Below the pieces are notes generated by a model. The model worked only from the letters and a program-made list of their open reading frames with translations. It did no database searches and was not told where the DNA came from. Positions 5,889-6,692 of a DNA stretch of 6,692 nucleotides are shown piece by piece. The translations under genes were made by a program, and so were the position numbers. The DNA comes from Actinomycetes bacterium. GTDB lineage: Bacteria; Actinomycetota; Actinomycetes; Propionibacteriales; Propionibacteriaceae. Location of the stretch: positions 1 through 6,692 of the forward strand of contig JAJYQH010000331.1 in NCBI GenBank assembly GCA_021794705.1. Direction: 5' to 3'. Every line of letters begins with the position of its first letter. The stretch's first letter is position 1.

Positions 5889-6653
5889 GAACACCGGGAC
5901 GTCGGGGGTGGACTCCTCGGCGGCGTATCGGTAGCCGGCGGCGTCGAACTCGGTGAGCGCCCTGGCGCTGCGCACCCGGTTGAGCACGAGCCACGCCGCC
6001 ATCTCCCCGCGGGCGCGCTTCGCGCTGAACCCCACGACGCGGTAACGGCCCTGCGGATCCTCGTCCTCGAAGCGGGGCGAGACCACGCGGGAGTCGAGCG
6101 CGTCGGCGTCCACCGCGGCGGAGTACTCCTGCGAGGCGAGGTTGACGAGCACGTTCGCTCCCGGCGAGGCCGCGAGGTCGGCGCGAACGAGGTCGGTGAT
6201 CCGCTCGCCCCACCACTCGTAGAGGTTGCGGCCGCGCTCGGTTCGCAGCCGAACGCCCATCTCCAGCCGGTAGGGCTGGATGAGGTCGAGCGGGCGCAGC
6301 AGCCCGTACAGCCCGGACAGGATGCGCAGGGTCTTGCTCGCCTCGGTGAAGTCGCGCTCGGTGAACCGCTCGCGCACCGCCATCCCCTGGTAGACGTCAC
6401 CGGCAAAGGTGAGCACCGCCGGGCGCGCGTTGCGGGTGGTGAACGGCAGCTCGAAGTCGCGGTAGCGGCGGGCGTTGAGATCGGCGAGCTCGTCGGAGAT
6501 GCCCATGAGGGCGGCGATCTCCTCCGGGGTGCGGGTCACCATGACGTCGATGAGCCGCCGGCTCTCGTCGAGCATCCGCGGCTCGGTGTGCTTGCGGGTG
6601 GGCAGGGCCGACTCGAGGTCGAGCGTCTTCGCGGGTGACAGCAGCGCCAGCAT
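5865..6653 (-). CDS. yaaA: YaaA-family peroxide stress protein
   Basis: A 262-residue cytosolic protein of the YaaA (DUF328/UPF0246) family, close in length to the 258-residue E. coli protein. In E. coli, YaaA is induced by OxyR and limits intracellular free iron during hydrogen peroxide stress, reducing Fenton damage to DNA and proteins. Recognised blocks are LLSPAKTLD (4-12), the ISDELADLNARRYRDF segment, AFTFAGDVYQG-like sequence read here as LTFAGDVYQG, LRILSGLYGLLRPLDLIQPYRLEMG, NLYEWWGERIT, VNLASQEY and VGFSAKRARGEMA. The C-terminus is Arg-rich (FRRPRRRD). It converges on the HAD gene with a 19-bp gap and is an independent unit. The start is ATG 6653, since MLALLSPAKTLD aligns with the family N-terminus. 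The ribosome site is poor (AAGG, 7 nt away), and a TANNNT hexamer only 6 nt upstream suggests a leaderless transcript. The family is firm; the peroxide role in this organism is inferred. Confidence 0.95.
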   Translation of the reverse strand: MLALLSPAKTLDLESALPTRKHTEPRMLDESRRLIDVMVTRTPEEIAALMGISDELADLNARRYRDFELPFTTRNARPAVLTFAGDVYQGMAVRERFTERDFTEASKTLRILSGLYGLLRPLDLIQPYRLEMGVRLRTERGRNLYEWWGERITDLVRADLAASPGANVLVNLASQEYSAAVDADALDSRVVSPRFEDEDPQGRYRVVGFSAKRARGEMAAWLVLNRVRSARALTEFDAAGYRYAAEESTPDVPVFRRPRRRD

Positions 6654-6659
6654 GCACCG

Positions 6660-6665
6660 ACCTTA
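6660..6665 (-). promoter_or_regulatory. Possible -10 element giving a leaderless yaaA transcript
   Basis: The minus strand reads TAAGGT, then six bases (CGGTGC), then ATG 6653. A start point about 7 nt past the -10 would coincide with the A of the ATG, the usual geometry of leaderless actinobacterial genes. The alternative reading is that the overlapping AAGG acts as a weak ribosome site for a promoter beyond the window. Confidence 0.4.
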
Positions 6666-6669
6666 ACGG

Positions 6670-6687
6670 CGGACGCCGCGGCGTCCG
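6670..6687. repeat. Perfect 18-bp palindrome upstream of yaaA
   Basis: C, then GGACGCCGCGGCGTCC, then G forms a perfect palindrome about 17-34 bp before the yaaA start, directly upstream of the possible -10 element. This is a typical place for a dimeric regulator's operator. It repeats the centre of the palindrome at 1816-1839, and the identity extends over 20 bp (6670-6689). Function is unproven. Confidence 0.55.
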
Positions 6688-6692
6688 GGCGC

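Noticed and set aside
5327..6406. 359-codon minus-strand open frame covering parts of the HAD and yaaA genes
   Set aside because: It runs through two genes that are each clear in their own frames. The sequence is Ser/Arg/Pro-rich low complexity.

Overview
The window is GC-rich bacterial chromosomal DNA. Nearly every position is coding, and G/C dominates third codon positions. The twin-arginine phospholipase C, the GEACTAANRF-type succinate-semialdehyde dehydrogenase, the TANNNT-like -10 elements and a possible leaderless start all point to a high-GC actinobacterium. I cannot name the genus from this sequence. I see no mobile element, CRISPR array, tRNA or rRNA.

Layout, left to right: (1) A secreted, Tat-dependent phospholipase C on the minus strand, whose C-terminal part runs off the left edge of the window. 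(2) A 267-bp divergent intergenic region. It carries 11-bp direct repeats resembling the actinobacterial PHO box, oriented toward the phospholipase, and a possible promoter for the rightward genes. (3) A rightward pair joined by an ATGA overlap: an ABC1/AarF/UbiB-family atypical kinase with two C-terminal membrane helices, then a GabD-type succinate-semialdehyde dehydrogenase. (4) A 52-bp gap with a possible promoter, then a small two-helix membrane protein of unknown function and, 17 bp later, a HAD-superfamily phosphatase. (5) Convergent to these, on the minus strand, a YaaA-family peroxide-stress protein. Its upstream region, at the right edge, holds a perfect palindrome just behind a -10-like hexamer.

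How the genes may work together: the phospholipase with its candidate PHO box reads as a phosphate-scavenging unit that releases phosphorylated head groups outside the cell under phosphate limitation. The kinase-like protein and dehydrogenase are almost certainly co-translated, but no shared pathway is evident. The membrane protein and HAD gene are probably co-transcribed, and yaaA is a separate stress gene. All enzymes belong to known families. I found no convincing new multi-gene system. The most interesting material is regulatory: the PHO-box-like repeats and a palindrome whose 20-bp sequence occurs twice, once in a linker of the kinase gene and once at the yaaA promoter.
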